Part shown: piece by piece, positions 33,303-41,918 of the stretch | How positions within the stretch are numbered: the stretch's first letter is position 1 | Layout: every line of letters starts with the position of its first letter | Source: Ligilactobacillus faecis | Lineage (GTDB): Bacteria; Bacillota; Bacilli; Lactobacillales; Lactobacillaceae | Direction: 5' to 3' | DNA length: 64,000 bases | Assembly (NCBI RefSeq): GCF_029889745.1 | Contig: NZ_CP123639.1 | Coordinates: 1,407,501-1,471,500, forward strand | Made by a program: the position numbers and the translations under genes | The notes under the pieces: generated by a model | Databases searched by the model: none | What the model saw: the letters and a program-made list of their open reading frames with translations, nothing else | What the model was told of the DNA's origin: nothing

Positions 33303-33412
33303 TAGTAAATAAAATTAGGAAAGGAAAAGCTATATTTCTTTCTCAAATGTAATCATTCGACACGTTTGATTGCATTTGTTCAAATTTTATATAGCAGAAA
33401 ATGAGTCTGTAA
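33303..33412 (+). repeat. Repeated leader element (copy 1) with orphan MSL mini-ORF
   Basis: The first 35 bases match 35625-35659 with one difference. The SD GGAAAGG is followed by GCTATAT (33329-33335) that pairs with ATATAGC (33389-33395), enclosing a 12 bp hairpin CAAATGTAATCA/TGATTGCATTTG. After AGAAA comes ATG AGT CTG TAA, a three-codon ORF. The same architecture precedes real genes at 5402 and 35671. Here no long gene follows it directly. Confidence 0.65.
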
Positions 33413-33475
33413 GTTGAAAATCGCCTAAAAAAGACTATAATTAATTCACAGAAAAGCGGGAAAGAAGGTCAGAGT

Positions 33476-34348
33476 TTGAAAAAATTGCTCTTTGCTTTGG
33501 GGATCTTTCTCATCGTTTTAGGCTTAGGCTTACAGCTTTTTTTCTTACGAGGTACTAAAGGACAAGCATTACGTCCAAATGAATTGCGATCAAATATTGC
33601 GTATAATGATGTTCCAACGCTCTTGATCCCGGGGTGGGGCGGAAATGGCTGGACGTATAGCAAGTTGATCAAGCATTATCAAGCTGAAAATATTGCTCAA
33701 AAAACAATGACGATCCACGTTTCACCAACTGGAAAAGTCAAAGTTAAAGGAACTGTGGCTCATAAAAAGAATGCTTTGATCCAACTGATCTTTGATTGGA
33801 ACTACACTAAAGATTACGTGCCACAAACGAAGTGGCTCAAAAAAACGATCACACTTTTACATGAGCGTTACCATGTTGATAAGCTCAACATCATCGCTCA
33901 TTCTTGGGGTGGAAGTGCATTTGTTCATGCTGTTGCTGATTCAAAAATACTTCAAAAACAAGTAGCTTATCCGAAAGTGATCTTATTAGGGACACCGATC
34001 GACGAAAGTTTTGATGAGAATATCAGTTATCGTCAAGCTCAAAAACAAGGCTCAAACGATGAAAATTATAAACAGCTAGTTAAAAAATTTAAAAGATTTG
34101 CCCCCCAAAGCAATATTACTTTTTATAATTTGATGGGGGCTGTCGCTGGAGAAAAGACTGATGGTTCAGTACCAAACGTCCAATCAAAATTTTTGCAAAA
34201 ATTACTGCGACCAGCATGGTCTAAATACTACCAGGCTGTATATCAAGGGGTCGACCATACTGGATTGCATCAAAATGTACGTGTCTTAGATACGATGGAT
34301 AAGATCTTATGGAACAAAAAAACGATCGCATTGAAAGAACAACAATAA
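33476..34348 (+). CDS. Membrane-anchored alpha/beta hydrolase (DUF915-like)
   Basis: 290 residues. Residues 3-22 (LLFALGIFLIVLGLGLQLFF) form a signal or anchor helix. The hydrolase fold follows: oxyanion region LLIPGWGGNGWTYSKLI, nucleophile IIAHSWGGSAF near 140, and a probable catalytic His in DHTGLHQN. DUF915-type proteins are secreted or cell-wall-associated esterase-like enzymes of lactobacilli with unknown substrate. The TTG start follows AAAGAAGG. The repeated leader at 33303 ends about 60 bases upstream and is not joined to this start. Confidence 0.82.
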   Translation: MKKLLFALGIFLIVLGLGLQLFFLRGTKGQALRPNELRSNIAYNDVPTLLIPGWGGNGWTYSKLIKHYQAENIAQKTMTIHVSPTGKVKVKGTVAHKKNALIQLIFDWNYTKDYVPQTKWLKKTITLLHERYHVDKLNIIAHSWGGSAFVHAVADSKILQKQVAYPKVILLGTPIDESFDENISYRQAQKQGSNDENYKQLVKKFKRFAPQSNITFYNLMGAVAGEKTDGSVPNVQSKFLQKLLRPAWSKYYQAVYQGVDHTGLHQNVRVLDTMDKILWNKKTIALKEQQ

Positions 34349-34382
34349 AAATAGAGCTTACGTAAAGTAGGCTCTATTTTAT
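34348..34382. terminator. Bidirectional terminator between hydrolase and ispE
   Basis: AAAATAGAGCTTAC / GTAGGCTCTATTTT stem around GTAAA, usable in both directions by the convergent genes. Confidence 0.85.
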
Positions 34383-35242
34383 TAGCTCATACTATAAGGG
34401 CTAACGATATAAACTTCTTTACAAAAACCCCGCAAACTATTGTAGACATGTTGTGCGCGGGATGCTTTTTGACAGATCCCAAAGACAGTTGGTCCACTAC
34501 CACTCATTTGTGCCACATCACAACCAAAAGTGAGCATTTTTTGTTTGATCTTTAAGATCTCGGGGTGACGATCAGCTGTGATCGGTTCAAGCGCATTACC
34601 CATTTTTTCGATCATCTGAGAATAATCTTTTTGTTTGATCGCCTCAACAACACCTTCAACATCCTGATGCTCGATCGCGTTATAATCGATGCGGCGCAAA
34701 ATACTTGGAGTCGAAACACTATCGCGGGGCTTAGCGATGATCAGTTTAAGTGGGGGCAAAGCTCCGATCGGAGTAACGACTTCACCTTTTCCAGTAACTA
34801 GAGCGGGCTCACTATAGACACAAAAAGGAACGTCAGAGTCGATCTCAAGACCGATCTTTGCCAGTTGAGCTTTGGAGAGTCCAAGATTCCAGAGAGTATT
34901 CAGGCCGCGTAAAACGGCGGCCGCATCTGAAGAGCCACCGCCCATTCCAGCAGCGACAGGGATCTTTTTATCGATGACGATCTCGACCCCTGCGTCGATC
35001 TGATAGCGTTCTTTGAGTTTTTTAGCCGCTTGGTAAGCTAGATTTCGTTGATCGATCGGTAAAAAACCAGAGTCTGTTTTTACAGTGATCTCTTTGAGCT
35101 TTTTGGAAGTTTTGATATGCACATAATCTGCGAGGTCAACTGCGATCATGACCATCTTCCATTCTTGCTCGCCGTTTTGATGACGAAATGGGGTATCTAA
35201 GCTGAAGTTTAGTTTAGCCGGAGCTTTTTCCGATATCTCCAT
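34382..35242 (-). CDS. ispE: 4-diphosphocytidyl-2-C-methyl-D-erythritol kinase (IspE)
   Basis: About 286 residues of the GHMP kinase family. Motif 2 PVAAGMGGGSSDAAAVLRGL near 95, N-terminal KAPAKLNFSLDTPFR and C-terminal MSGSGPTVFGI. The canonical substrate belongs to the MEP route of isoprenoid synthesis. The window also encodes the mevalonate enzyme MvaA, and lactobacilli are known to keep an orphan ispE next to purR. The actual substrate here is therefore uncertain. The ATG at 35242 follows CAGGTG; the GTG at 35251 is part of the SD. Confidence 0.9.
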   Translation of the reverse strand: MEISEKAPAKLNFSLDTPFRHQNGEQEWKMVMIAVDLADYVHIKTSKKLKEITVKTDSGFLPIDQRNLAYQAAKKLKERYQIDAGVEIVIDKKIPVAAGMGGGSSDAAAVLRGLNTLWNLGLSKAQLAKIGLEIDSDVPFCVYSEPALVTGKGEVVTPIGALPPLKLIIAKPRDSVSTPSILRRIDYNAIEHQDVEGVVEAIKQKDYSQMIEKMGNALEPITADRHPEILKIKQKMLTFGCDVAQMSGSGPTVFGICQKASRAQHVYNSLRGFCKEVYIVSPYSMS

Positions 35243-35624
35243 TTGATTCACCTGTCTATCATTACAGTTATTTAGTTTAATTATACTTAACTAGACCATA
35301 TTTTAAAAGGGTGAACCATAGTTAGCTAAGAAAATGCCGTTATCAGTACGAGAGTAGGGAAAAAACGGTTGACGTGATCGACTGTCAGTGATAATCTATA
35401 ATAGTTTGTTTCAGAACCGAACGTTAACTTGTTAGCTCTAGATCCCAGATATATTTTTTTAAAATTTCTTTATCGATAGTAAATTGCGAACTATTTGTTT
35501 TAAAATGAGTTAAATATCTAGGAAAAAGCTGATCAATACCGTATAATGTAACTAAATTTTGTGATCAAAATATTGTACTGATCTCAAATAGGTTAGAAAA
35601 AACTAGTCTAGTTTGCATAATTCA
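35243..35624. promoter_or_regulatory. Intergenic region ispE/purR with promoter-like elements and a PurBox-like site
   Basis: TTGACG (35369) with GATAAT (35390) and TATAAT (35397) form an imperfect plus-strand promoter. CCGAACGTT (35417-35425) resembles the PurR PurBox (CCGAACAAT). A further TATAAT lies at 35542. The purR leader is therefore long, up to 250 bases. No known riboswitch is recognised. Confidence 0.4.
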
Positions 35625-35670
35625 TAGTAAATAAAATTAAGAAAGGAAAAGCTATATTTTTGATATAGCA
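35625..35670 (+). promoter_or_regulatory. purR leader: SD, perfect hairpin, GTG start (repeat copy 2)
   Basis: TAGTAAATAAAATTA, then AAAGGA (35642-35647), then GCTATAT (35651-35657) pairing with ATATAGC (35663-35669) around TTTTG, then A and the GTG at 35671. The only SD is 23 bases away from the start codon, but 4-5 bases if the hairpin is closed. The first 35 bases repeat 33303-33337 with one mismatch. Confidence 0.7.
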
Positions 35671-36516
35671 GTGGACTTAAATTTGAAGACAAGAAGAAGT
35701 GATCGCCTGATCGATATGACAAGATATCTCTTAGAATCGCCCCATACATTGATCTCCTTAACTTTTTTTGCCGACCGCTATGAATCAGCTAAATCTTCGA
35801 TCAGTGAAGATCTAGCGATCATCAAGCGCACTTTCAAACTACGCGGGATCGGTATTTTAGAAACGATCCCTGGAGCAGCTGGGGGCGCGCGCTTTATCCC
35901 TTCGATCTCAGAGCATGAGGCGCGTGAATTTATCGCAGAGATGACGACAGAACTTTCAGAACAAGATCGTCTCTTGCCAGGAGGTTATGTCTATCTTTCC
36001 GATCTATTAGGACGTCCTGACGTTTTACGTAAAGTTGGACGCGTGATCGCTCGCCAATATATCGATAAAAAGATCGATGCAGTGATGACTGTTGCTACGA
36101 AAGGTGTGCCGATCGCACAAAGTGTTTCGAGCTATTTGAATGTTCCCTTTGTGATCGTGCGGCGTGATTCAAAGATCACTGAAGGTTCGACAGTCTCAGT
36201 GAATTACGTTTCTGGATCAAGTGAGCGGATCGAAAAGATGGAATTATCAAAAAGGAGTTTAAAGCGAGGCTCACACGTTCTTGTTGTCGATGATTTCATG
36301 AAAGGTGGCGGTACCGTCAACGGGATGAGATCAATGATCGAAGAGTTTGAATCTGAATTAGTTGGGATCACAGTTTTTGCTGAAGGATCTTTTGACGGAC
36401 AACGAATGGTCGAAGATTATACTTCACTTTTGAAAGTCGATCAAGTCAATACGATCGATAAGACGATCAAAGTTAGTCCTGGAAATTACTTAGAAAAAGT
36501 CTTTGATAAAAATTAA
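35671..36516 (+). CDS. purR: Purine operon repressor PurR
   Basis: 281 residues, the Gram-positive PurR. N-terminal winged helix (RRSDRLIDMTRYLLESPHTLISLTFFADRYESAKSSISEDLAIIKRTF) and C-terminal phosphoribosyltransferase-like domain with PRPP-binding loop VLVVDDFMKGGGTVNGM. It senses PRPP and controls purine synthesis genes. The start is GTG; the reading frame has no better initiator and the protein begins as in the family (MDLNLKTRRSDRL). It is transcribed between ispE (divergent) and glmU; prs, which makes PRPP, is two genes downstream. Confidence 0.95.
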   Translation: MDLNLKTRRSDRLIDMTRYLLESPHTLISLTFFADRYESAKSSISEDLAIIKRTFKLRGIGILETIPGAAGGARFIPSISEHEAREFIAEMTTELSEQDRLLPGGYVYLSDLLGRPDVLRKVGRVIARQYIDKKIDAVMTVATKGVPIAQSVSSYLNVPFVIVRRDSKITEGSTVSVNYVSGSSERIEKMELSKRSLKRGSHVLVVDDFMKGGGTVNGMRSMIEEFESELVGITVFAEGSFDGQRMVEDYTSLLKVDQVNTIDKTIKVSPGNYLEKVFDKN

Positions 36517-36521
36517 TAATT

Positions 36522-36547
36522 AAAGCTACGGGAGACCGTGGCTTTTT
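36522..36547 (+). terminator. Terminator of purR
   Basis: AAAGCTACGG / CCGTGGCTTT with GAGA loop and T5. Confidence 0.85.
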
Positions 36548-36559
36548 AGTTTAGCTAGC

Positions 36560-36588
36560 TTGAAAGAAGCTAACTGCTGGGGTATCAT
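36560..36588 (+). promoter_or_regulatory. Promoter of glmU
   Basis: TTGAAA, 17-base spacer, TATCAT, immediately after the purR terminator. Confidence 0.65.
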
Positions 36589-36649
36589 GAATAGTGTTAT
36601 AAGATATGAAAGAAAGGAATGCCGACCGTTTGGGAGGCAAGATCTCAAA

Positions 36650-38056
36650 ATGACAGCAAAATATGCGATCATCTTGGCTGCTGGCCAAGGGACTAGAATG
36701 AAGTCTAAATTATATAAAGTATTACACCCAGTTTGTGGAAAGGCGATGGTCGATCACGTTTTGACACAACTTGAACAAGATAACTTAGATGAGATCGTGA
36801 CGATCATCGGTCACGGAGCTGATAAAGTTCAAGAAACGTTAGGAACACGGACTAAATATGCTTTACAGGCTGAACAGCTCGGAACAGGTCATGCAGTTTT
36901 ACAAGCTGAAGATATCCTAGGTGATAAAGAGGGGATGACTTTGATCACGTGTGGTGATACGCCACTCTTTACGGCTGAGACCTTTGCTAAACTTTTTGAA
37001 CATCATGAACAAACTGGTGCGAAAGCGACTGTTTTGACGGCTAAAACAGATGCTCCTTTTGGTTATGGTCGGGTCGTTCGTGACAGCCACGATGAAGTCG
37101 AAAAGATCGTTGAACAAAAGGATGCAACTCCACAAGAACAAGCGATCAACGAGATCAATACTGGGGTCTATTGTTTTGACAATCAAGCTCTTTTTAAGGC
37201 GCTACATGAAGTGACAAATGATAATGCTCAAGGTGAATACTATTTGCCAGATGTGATCGAGATCTTAAAGAATGCCGGGGAAGTCGTCAGTGCGTACTGT
37301 ATGGACGATTTTGAAGAGTCAATGGGTGTTAATGATCGCGTCGCTTTAGCGAAAGCAACTGAGATCATGCAACGACGGATCAATGAAAAACACATGCGAA
37401 ATGGTGTGACATTAGTTGATCCAAAGGCAACTTACATTGATGTCGATGTTGTGATCGGACAAGATACTGTCATTGAACCTGGAGTAGTTTTGAAAGGAAA
37501 CACAGTGATCGGTAGTGATTGTGTGATCGGGGCTCATTCACAACTAAACGATGCACTCTTAGCAGATGGGATCACAGTTAAAGCTTCTTACCTTGAAAAG
37601 GCGCAAATGGCCAAGAATTCAAATATTGGACCATATAGTCACTTGCGCCCAGAAGCACAGATCGGTGAGGGTGTGCATATTGGTAATTTTGTTGAAGTCA
37701 AAAAAGCACAGATCGGTAAAAATACTAAAGTTGGGCATCTGACTTATGTTGGTGATGCTACGCTTGGACAAGAGATCAATGTAGGTTGCGGAACTGTTTT
37801 TGTAAACTATGATGGTCAAAATAAACACCATACGACAGTTGGAGATTATTCTTTTATCGGTAGTGGTTCAAACATTATTGCTCCAGTTGAGATCGCAGAC
37901 CATGCTTACGTAGCTGCTGGTTCAACGATCACAGAAGACGTAGCTTCGCGTGCGATGGCGATCGCGCGGGGACGCCAAGTCAACAAAGAAGGTTACTATG
38001 ATCGTTACCCAGTTGCTAAAGCAGCCGCTGAAACAGAAGAAAAAAATAAGTCATAA
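36650..38056 (+). CDS. glmU: Bifunctional UDP-N-acetylglucosamine pyrophosphorylase / glucosamine-1-phosphate acetyltransferase
   Basis: 468 residues. N-terminal pyrophosphorylase with [29 protein letters not shown] (1-40) and [11 protein letters not shown], then a left-handed beta-helix acetyltransferase from about 250 ([63 protein letters not shown]). It makes UDP-GlcNAc for cell wall precursors. The ATG at 36650 lies 12 bases after GGGAGG; upstream in-frame codons run into the promoter. Confidence 0.97.
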   Translation: MTAKYAIILAAGQGTRMKSKLYKVLHPVCGKAMVDHVLTQLEQDNLDEIVTIIGHGADKVQETLGTRTKYALQAEQLGTGHAVLQAEDILGDKEGMTLITCGDTPLFTAETFAKLFEHHEQTGAKATVLTAKTDAPFGYGRVVRDSHDEVEKIVEQKDATPQEQAINEINTGVYCFDNQALFKALHEVTNDNAQGEYYLPDVIEILKNAGEVVSAYCMDDFEESMGVNDRVALAKATEIMQRRINEKHMRNGVTLVDPKATYIDVDVVIGQDTVIEPGVVLKGNTVIGSDCVIGAHSQLNDALLADGITVKASYLEKAQMAKNSNIGPYSHLRPEAQIGEGVHIGNFVEVKKAQIGKNTKVGHLTYVGDATLGQEINVGCGTVFVNYDGQNKHHTTVGDYSFIGSGSNIIAPVEIADHAYVAAGSTITEDVASRAMAIARGRQVNKEGYYDRYPVAKAAAETEEKNKS

Positions 38057-38141
38057 AAACGCAAAAAATCATGAAACTGCTTGATTTTAGCTGTTCAAAT
38101 GAATATATTATAATTAGATAAATTTGTTTTTGGAGGATACT

Positions 38142-39116
38142 ATGTCTGAACACTATAATAGTTCAAAGATCAAGATCTTTGCTTTGAACTCTAATAAGCC
38201 TTTGGCTGAAAAAATTGCTGCTTCTGTTGGTGTACCATTAGGAAAAACCTCGGTCGACCGCTTTAGCGATGGTGAGATCCGGATCAACATCGAAGAATCG
38301 ATCCGTGGGGACGAGATCTTTATCGTCCAATCGACTTCTGCTCCGGTCAACGATAATTTGATGGAACTTTTGATCATGATCGATGCGTTACGGCGTGCAA
38401 GTGCCGAAACGATCAATGTCGTGATCCCATATTATGGTTATGCACGCCAAGATCGCAAAGCCCGTTCACGTGAACCGATCACAGCTAAATTAGTTGCTGA
38501 TATGGTTGAAAAAGCTGGAGCAGATCGTGCGATCATGTTAGATCTGCATGCTGCGCAGATCCAAGGTTTCTTCGATATTCCAGTCGATCACTTGATGGGC
38601 GCACCTTTATTGGCAGATTACTTCTTAACTCAAGGTTTGGACAAAGATGCAGTTGTTGTTTCGCCTGATCATGGTGGTGTGACACGTGCACGCAAATTAG
38701 CTGAATTCTTAAAAGCACCGATCGCGATCATCGATAAGCGCCGTCCACGTGCTAATGTTGCTGAGATCATGAACATTATCGGTTCAGTTGATGGTAAACG
38801 TTGTATTTTGATCGATGATATGATCGATACGGCTGGAACGATCACGTTAGCTGCGCAAGCTTTGATGGATGCTGGTGCGATCGAAGTTTACGCTTCAGCT
38901 ACTCATCCAGTTTTATCTGGTCCTGCGATCGAACGGATCGAAAAATCTCCGATCAAACAGTTAGTTGTAACAGACTCTATCCAACTTCCGGAAGAAAAGC
39001 AGATCGATAAGTTAGTTCAAGTTTCAGTTGGACCACTTATCGGTGATGCGATCAAACGTATTCACGAAAACAAACCGGTCAGTCCGTTATTTACGACGCG
39101 CTTCCGGCGTAACTAA
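38142..39116 (+). CDS. prs: Ribose-phosphate pyrophosphokinase (PRPP synthetase)
   Basis: 324 residues. ATP/ribose-5-P motifs [58 protein letters not shown] and the PRPP loop [18 protein letters not shown]. It supplies PRPP, the effector of PurR, from the adjacent operon. The ATG at 38142 follows GGAGGA. A weak hairpin (AAATCA/TGATTT, 38067-38088) and TATAAT at 38109 lie between glmU and prs, so it may be expressed both from glmU and separately. Confidence 0.96.
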   Translation: MSEHYNSSKIKIFALNSNKPLAEKIAASVGVPLGKTSVDRFSDGEIRINIEESIRGDEIFIVQSTSAPVNDNLMELLIMIDALRRASAETINVVIPYYGYARQDRKARSREPITAKLVADMVEKAGADRAIMLDLHAAQIQGFFDIPVDHLMGAPLLADYFLTQGLDKDAVVVSPDHGGVTRARKLAEFLKAPIAIIDKRRPRANVAEIMNIIGSVDGKRCILIDDMIDTAGTITLAAQALMDAGAIEVYASATHPVLSGPAIERIEKSPIKQLVVTDSIQLPEEKQIDKLVQVSVGPLIGDAIKRIHENKPVSPLFTTRFRRN

Positions 39117-39119
39117 AAG

Positions 39120-39149
39120 AAAGCCTCGCTCAAAATGCGAGGCTTTTTT
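39120..39149 (+). terminator. Terminator of prs
   Basis: AAGCCTCGC / GCGAGGCTT stem with TCAAAAT loop and T6. Confidence 0.9.
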
Positions 39150-39160
39150 AGATGTTTTTA

Positions 39161-39385
39161 TCACTGTAAACGATGAACGACTTCAAAACGTTTAGCTTCA
39201 GCTTTTTCTTCAGCTAAAGCAGCAGCTTCATCAAAAACAAAGTATGGTTTGCCATCCTTTTCGCGGGTGATCAAGATCGGGCGCTCGATCTTTTTACGGT
39301 AGATCTGAGCTGCCACATAGGCACTGTCAAAATCGTATTCACTAGCGATCGAATCGCCAGGATTAAAGAAAAAATTCTCACTCAT
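39161..39385 (-). CDS. Hypothetical protein (74 residues)
   Basis: Small soluble protein. MSENFFFNPGDSIASEYDFDSAYVAAQIYRK then a likely beta hairpin (RPILITREKDGKPYFVFDE) and a Glu/Ala-rich C-terminal helix. The ATG at 39385 has AAAGGA at good spacing, and it has its own unit on the minus strand against the prs terminator. I do not recognise a family. Confidence 0.7.
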   Translation of the reverse strand: MSENFFFNPGDSIASEYDFDSAYVAAQIYRKKIERPILITREKDGKPYFVFDEAAALAEEKAEAKRFEVVHRLQ

Positions 39386-39519
39386 CAGATATCTATCCTT
39401 TCTATCTATCCTCATATAGCCTTATTTTAGCACTGATCGATAAGCGTGGCGAAACTTTCGAACTGATTGACAAGCTTTTACATCTAGCTTATGCTTTTTA
39501 AGATGTAGAGGTGAATATA

Positions 39520-40188
39520 GTGGAAGAAAAAACACCAACGACAATGGCGTTATTAGGTTATTTTAGTTTGTCGATCTTTTTAAATAGTTTAGGTAATGCG
39601 TTGACTGTCGCGATCAATTTAGGTAGTGCTTTATGGACAGCTGCAGCGGTCAACCTATCCAATGTCTTTCCGATCACTTTGAGTGTGATGTTATTTATTT
39701 CAGGCGCACTTGTGATCTTGACGAATACATTCATTTTAAGACGTTTTGAAATAAAACGCATTTTAGGCAATTTGATCTTTATGGTACCGTTTGCGTGGTT
39801 AGTCGGCGCATTTGAAAATTGGTTAGTTAAGCTTGGGATCACGACTTTACCGCTGATACTCCAAGTTGTTTTAGATTGTTTTGGAGTCATTTTGATCGCT
39901 TTAGCAATTTCGCTATATCAAAGAGTCAATTGGATGCTCCATCCAGTCGATGATCTGATGCAGATCATTCGTTTTAAATATTTTAAAGGGAACGCGACTT
40001 TAGCACAATTAGTCGTCTTTAGTCCCCCGATCGTTGCGATCTTGATCTCAGTTTTGGTGACACATCAGATCTATGCGATCAACATTGGAACTTTATTTGC
40101 TTTATTGTTTCAAGGGACACTAGTTGGCTTTTTTGATAAATATGCCTTTTCTAAATTAAAACACCAAAAACTTGACGAAAAACTGTAA
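39520..40188 (+). CDS. YczE/YitT-like multi-pass membrane protein
   Basis: About 222 residues with five to six hydrophobic helices (GYFSLSIFLNSLGNALTVAINLGSALWTAAAVNLS, ITLSVMLFISGALVILTNTFIL, LPLILQVVLDCFGVILIALAISLYQ, VVFSPPIVAILISVLV). The start LFLNxxGxAL..G.xxW and the HPxDDLM motif resemble the YczE/YyaS/YitT proteins, of unknown transport role. The GTG at 39520 follows AGAGGTG; the upstream GTG at 39511 is within that SD. It is a stand-alone gene upstream of the ABC-F protein. Confidence 0.6.
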   Translation: MEEKTPTTMALLGYFSLSIFLNSLGNALTVAINLGSALWTAAAVNLSNVFPITLSVMLFISGALVILTNTFILRRFEIKRILGNLIFMVPFAWLVGAFENWLVKLGITTLPLILQVVLDCFGVILIALAISLYQRVNWMLHPVDDLMQIIRFKYFKGNATLAQLVVFSPPIVAILISVLVTHQIYAINIGTLFALLFQGTLVGFFDKYAFSKLKHQKLDEKL

Positions 40189-40259
40189 TGCTGTTGCGCA
40201 ATAGTAAGAGAATATGATACATTTAGTGGACTAGACTAAAAGAATGTGAGGAACGATCA

Positions 40260-41882
40260 TTGATCACAGTAAGCGATGTAAGTTTAAACTTTTCAGGCCG
40301 TTTGTTATATGATGATGTCAATTTAAAATTTACCCCAGGAAACTGTTATGGGGTGATCGGAGCTAATGGCGCAGGTAAATCAACTTTTTTAAAATTACTT
40401 GAAGGTAAATTAGCCCCAACGACTGGAACGATCACGACTGGACCTAATGAACGGATCTCAAGTTTGAACCAAAATCACTTTGGATTTGAAGAATTTGAAG
40501 TTTTAGAGACCGTGATCCAAGGTTACGAAGAACTCTATGCGATCATGAAAGAAAAAGACGCCCTTTATGCTAAAGCTGATTTTACTGAAGAAGATGGGTT
40601 AAAAGCAGCTGAGTTGGAAGCACGTTTTGCTGAATTAGACGGCTGGAATGCTGAAGCAGATGCTTCCCAACTTTTACAATCTTTAGGGATCAAAGAAAGT
40701 ATGCACACCCAAAAGATGAGTGAGCTAGCTGAAAGTGAAAAAGTCAAAGTTTTACTGGCGCAAGCGCTTTTTGGAGAGCCCGATATTTTACTTTTAGACG
40801 AACCGACAAACGGTCTAGATGTTCAGACTATCAGCTGGTTAGAAGACTTTTTAGCTGATTATCCTAAGATCGTGATCGTCGTTTCGCACGACCGGCACTT
40901 CTTGAATCAAGTATGTACAGAAATGTGTGATGTTGACTTTGGTAAGATCAAACTTTATGTTGGAAATTATGATTTCTGGCTTGAATCAAGCCAATTAGCA
41001 GCGAAACTTCAAGCCGATGCGAATGCAAAAAAAGAAGAAAAGATCAAAGAATTACAAGATTTTATCGCGCGTTTCTCGGCTAATGCCTCTAAATCAAAGC
41101 AAGCGACTTCACGGAAAAAACAATTAGAAAAGATCACATTAGACGACATCAAACCATCATCTCGGAAATATCCGTTTGTTAAATTTGAGATGCAACGTGA
41201 ACTTGGAAACGATCTAGTCCGTGTTGAAAACGTCTCTAAAACGATCGACGGCATCAAGATCTTAGATAACGTCAGTTTTATGATCCGACCTGGCGAAAAA
41301 GCAGCGCTTGTCTCGCGAAACGACTTAGCGACAACGACTTTGATGCAGATCTTAGCCGGCAAATTAGAGCCAGATACAGGCAGTGTGACTTGGGGGCAAA
41401 CGGCGATCCCAAGTTATATGCCACGTGACTTAGATGGCAACTTCAATAACGACGAATTATCGATCTTAGATTGGTTACGCCAATACGCTAATAAAGAACA
41501 AAATGATAATACTTTCTTGCGTGGTTTCTTAGGTAAGATGCTCTTTTCTGGCGATGATATCCAAAAACAGATCAAAGTTCTGTCTGGTGGTGAGAAAGTT
41601 CGGTGTATGCTCTCAAAGATGATGCTCGAACAAGGAAACGTCTTGCTTCTAGACGATCCTACGAACCACTTAGATCTTGAATCGATCACAGCTTTAAACG
41701 ATGCCTTGATCGATTTTAAGGGTTCTTTGATCTTTACGTCACATGATCATCAGTTTATTCAAACGATCGCTGATCATATCATTGAAGTTTCCGATAAAGG
41801 GATCGTTGATCGGGCGGAAACGACATACGATGAATTTTTACAACACGAGACAGTTCAGGCTCAAGTAAAAGAACTTTACTAA
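40260..41882 (+). CDS. ABC-F family ATP-binding protein (YbiT/YkpA-like)
   Basis: 540 residues with two fused ABC domains and no membrane segment. First domain: Walker A GANGAGKSTF, signature region MSELAESEKVKVLLAQAL, Walker B ILLLDEPTNGLD. Second domain: signature LSGGEKVRCML and Walker B VLLLDDPTNHLD, but the Walker A region reads ALVSRNDLATTTLM, missing the canonical GxxGxGK[ST]. The linker (about 245-290) is the ABC-F type. ABC-F proteins act on ribosomes (EttA, YbiT types). The degenerate second P-loop suggests asymmetric ATP use. TTG start with GAGGA upstream. Confidence 0.88.
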   Translation: MITVSDVSLNFSGRLLYDDVNLKFTPGNCYGVIGANGAGKSTFLKLLEGKLAPTTGTITTGPNERISSLNQNHFGFEEFEVLETVIQGYEELYAIMKEKDALYAKADFTEEDGLKAAELEARFAELDGWNAEADASQLLQSLGIKESMHTQKMSELAESEKVKVLLAQALFGEPDILLLDEPTNGLDVQTISWLEDFLADYPKIVIVVSHDRHFLNQVCTEMCDVDFGKIKLYVGNYDFWLESSQLAAKLQADANAKKEEKIKELQDFIARFSANASKSKQATSRKKQLEKITLDDIKPSSRKYPFVKFEMQRELGNDLVRVENVSKTIDGIKILDNVSFMIRPGEKAALVSRNDLATTTLMQILAGKLEPDTGSVTWGQTAIPSYMPRDLDGNFNNDELSILDWLRQYANKEQNDNTFLRGFLGKMLFSGDDIQKQIKVLSGGEKVRCMLSKMMLEQGNVLLLDDPTNHLDLESITALNDALIDFKGSLIFTSHDHQFIQTIADHIIEVSDKGIVDRAETTYDEFLQHETVQAQVKELY

Positions 41883-41884
41883 CT

Positions 41885-41918
41885 AAAAAGATCCAGCTTT
41901 GCTTGCTGGATCTTTTTT
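41885..41918 (+). terminator. Terminator between abc-F gene and birA
   Basis: AAAAAGATCCAGC / GCTGGATCTTTTTT with a seven-base loop; bidirectional use is likely because birA ends in the opposite direction at its edge. Confidence 0.88.

Noticed and set aside
38067-38088. Hairpin AAATCA/TGATTT between glmU and prs as terminator
   Set aside because: Only six A/T-rich pairs; mentioned in the prs entry but not listed as a feature.
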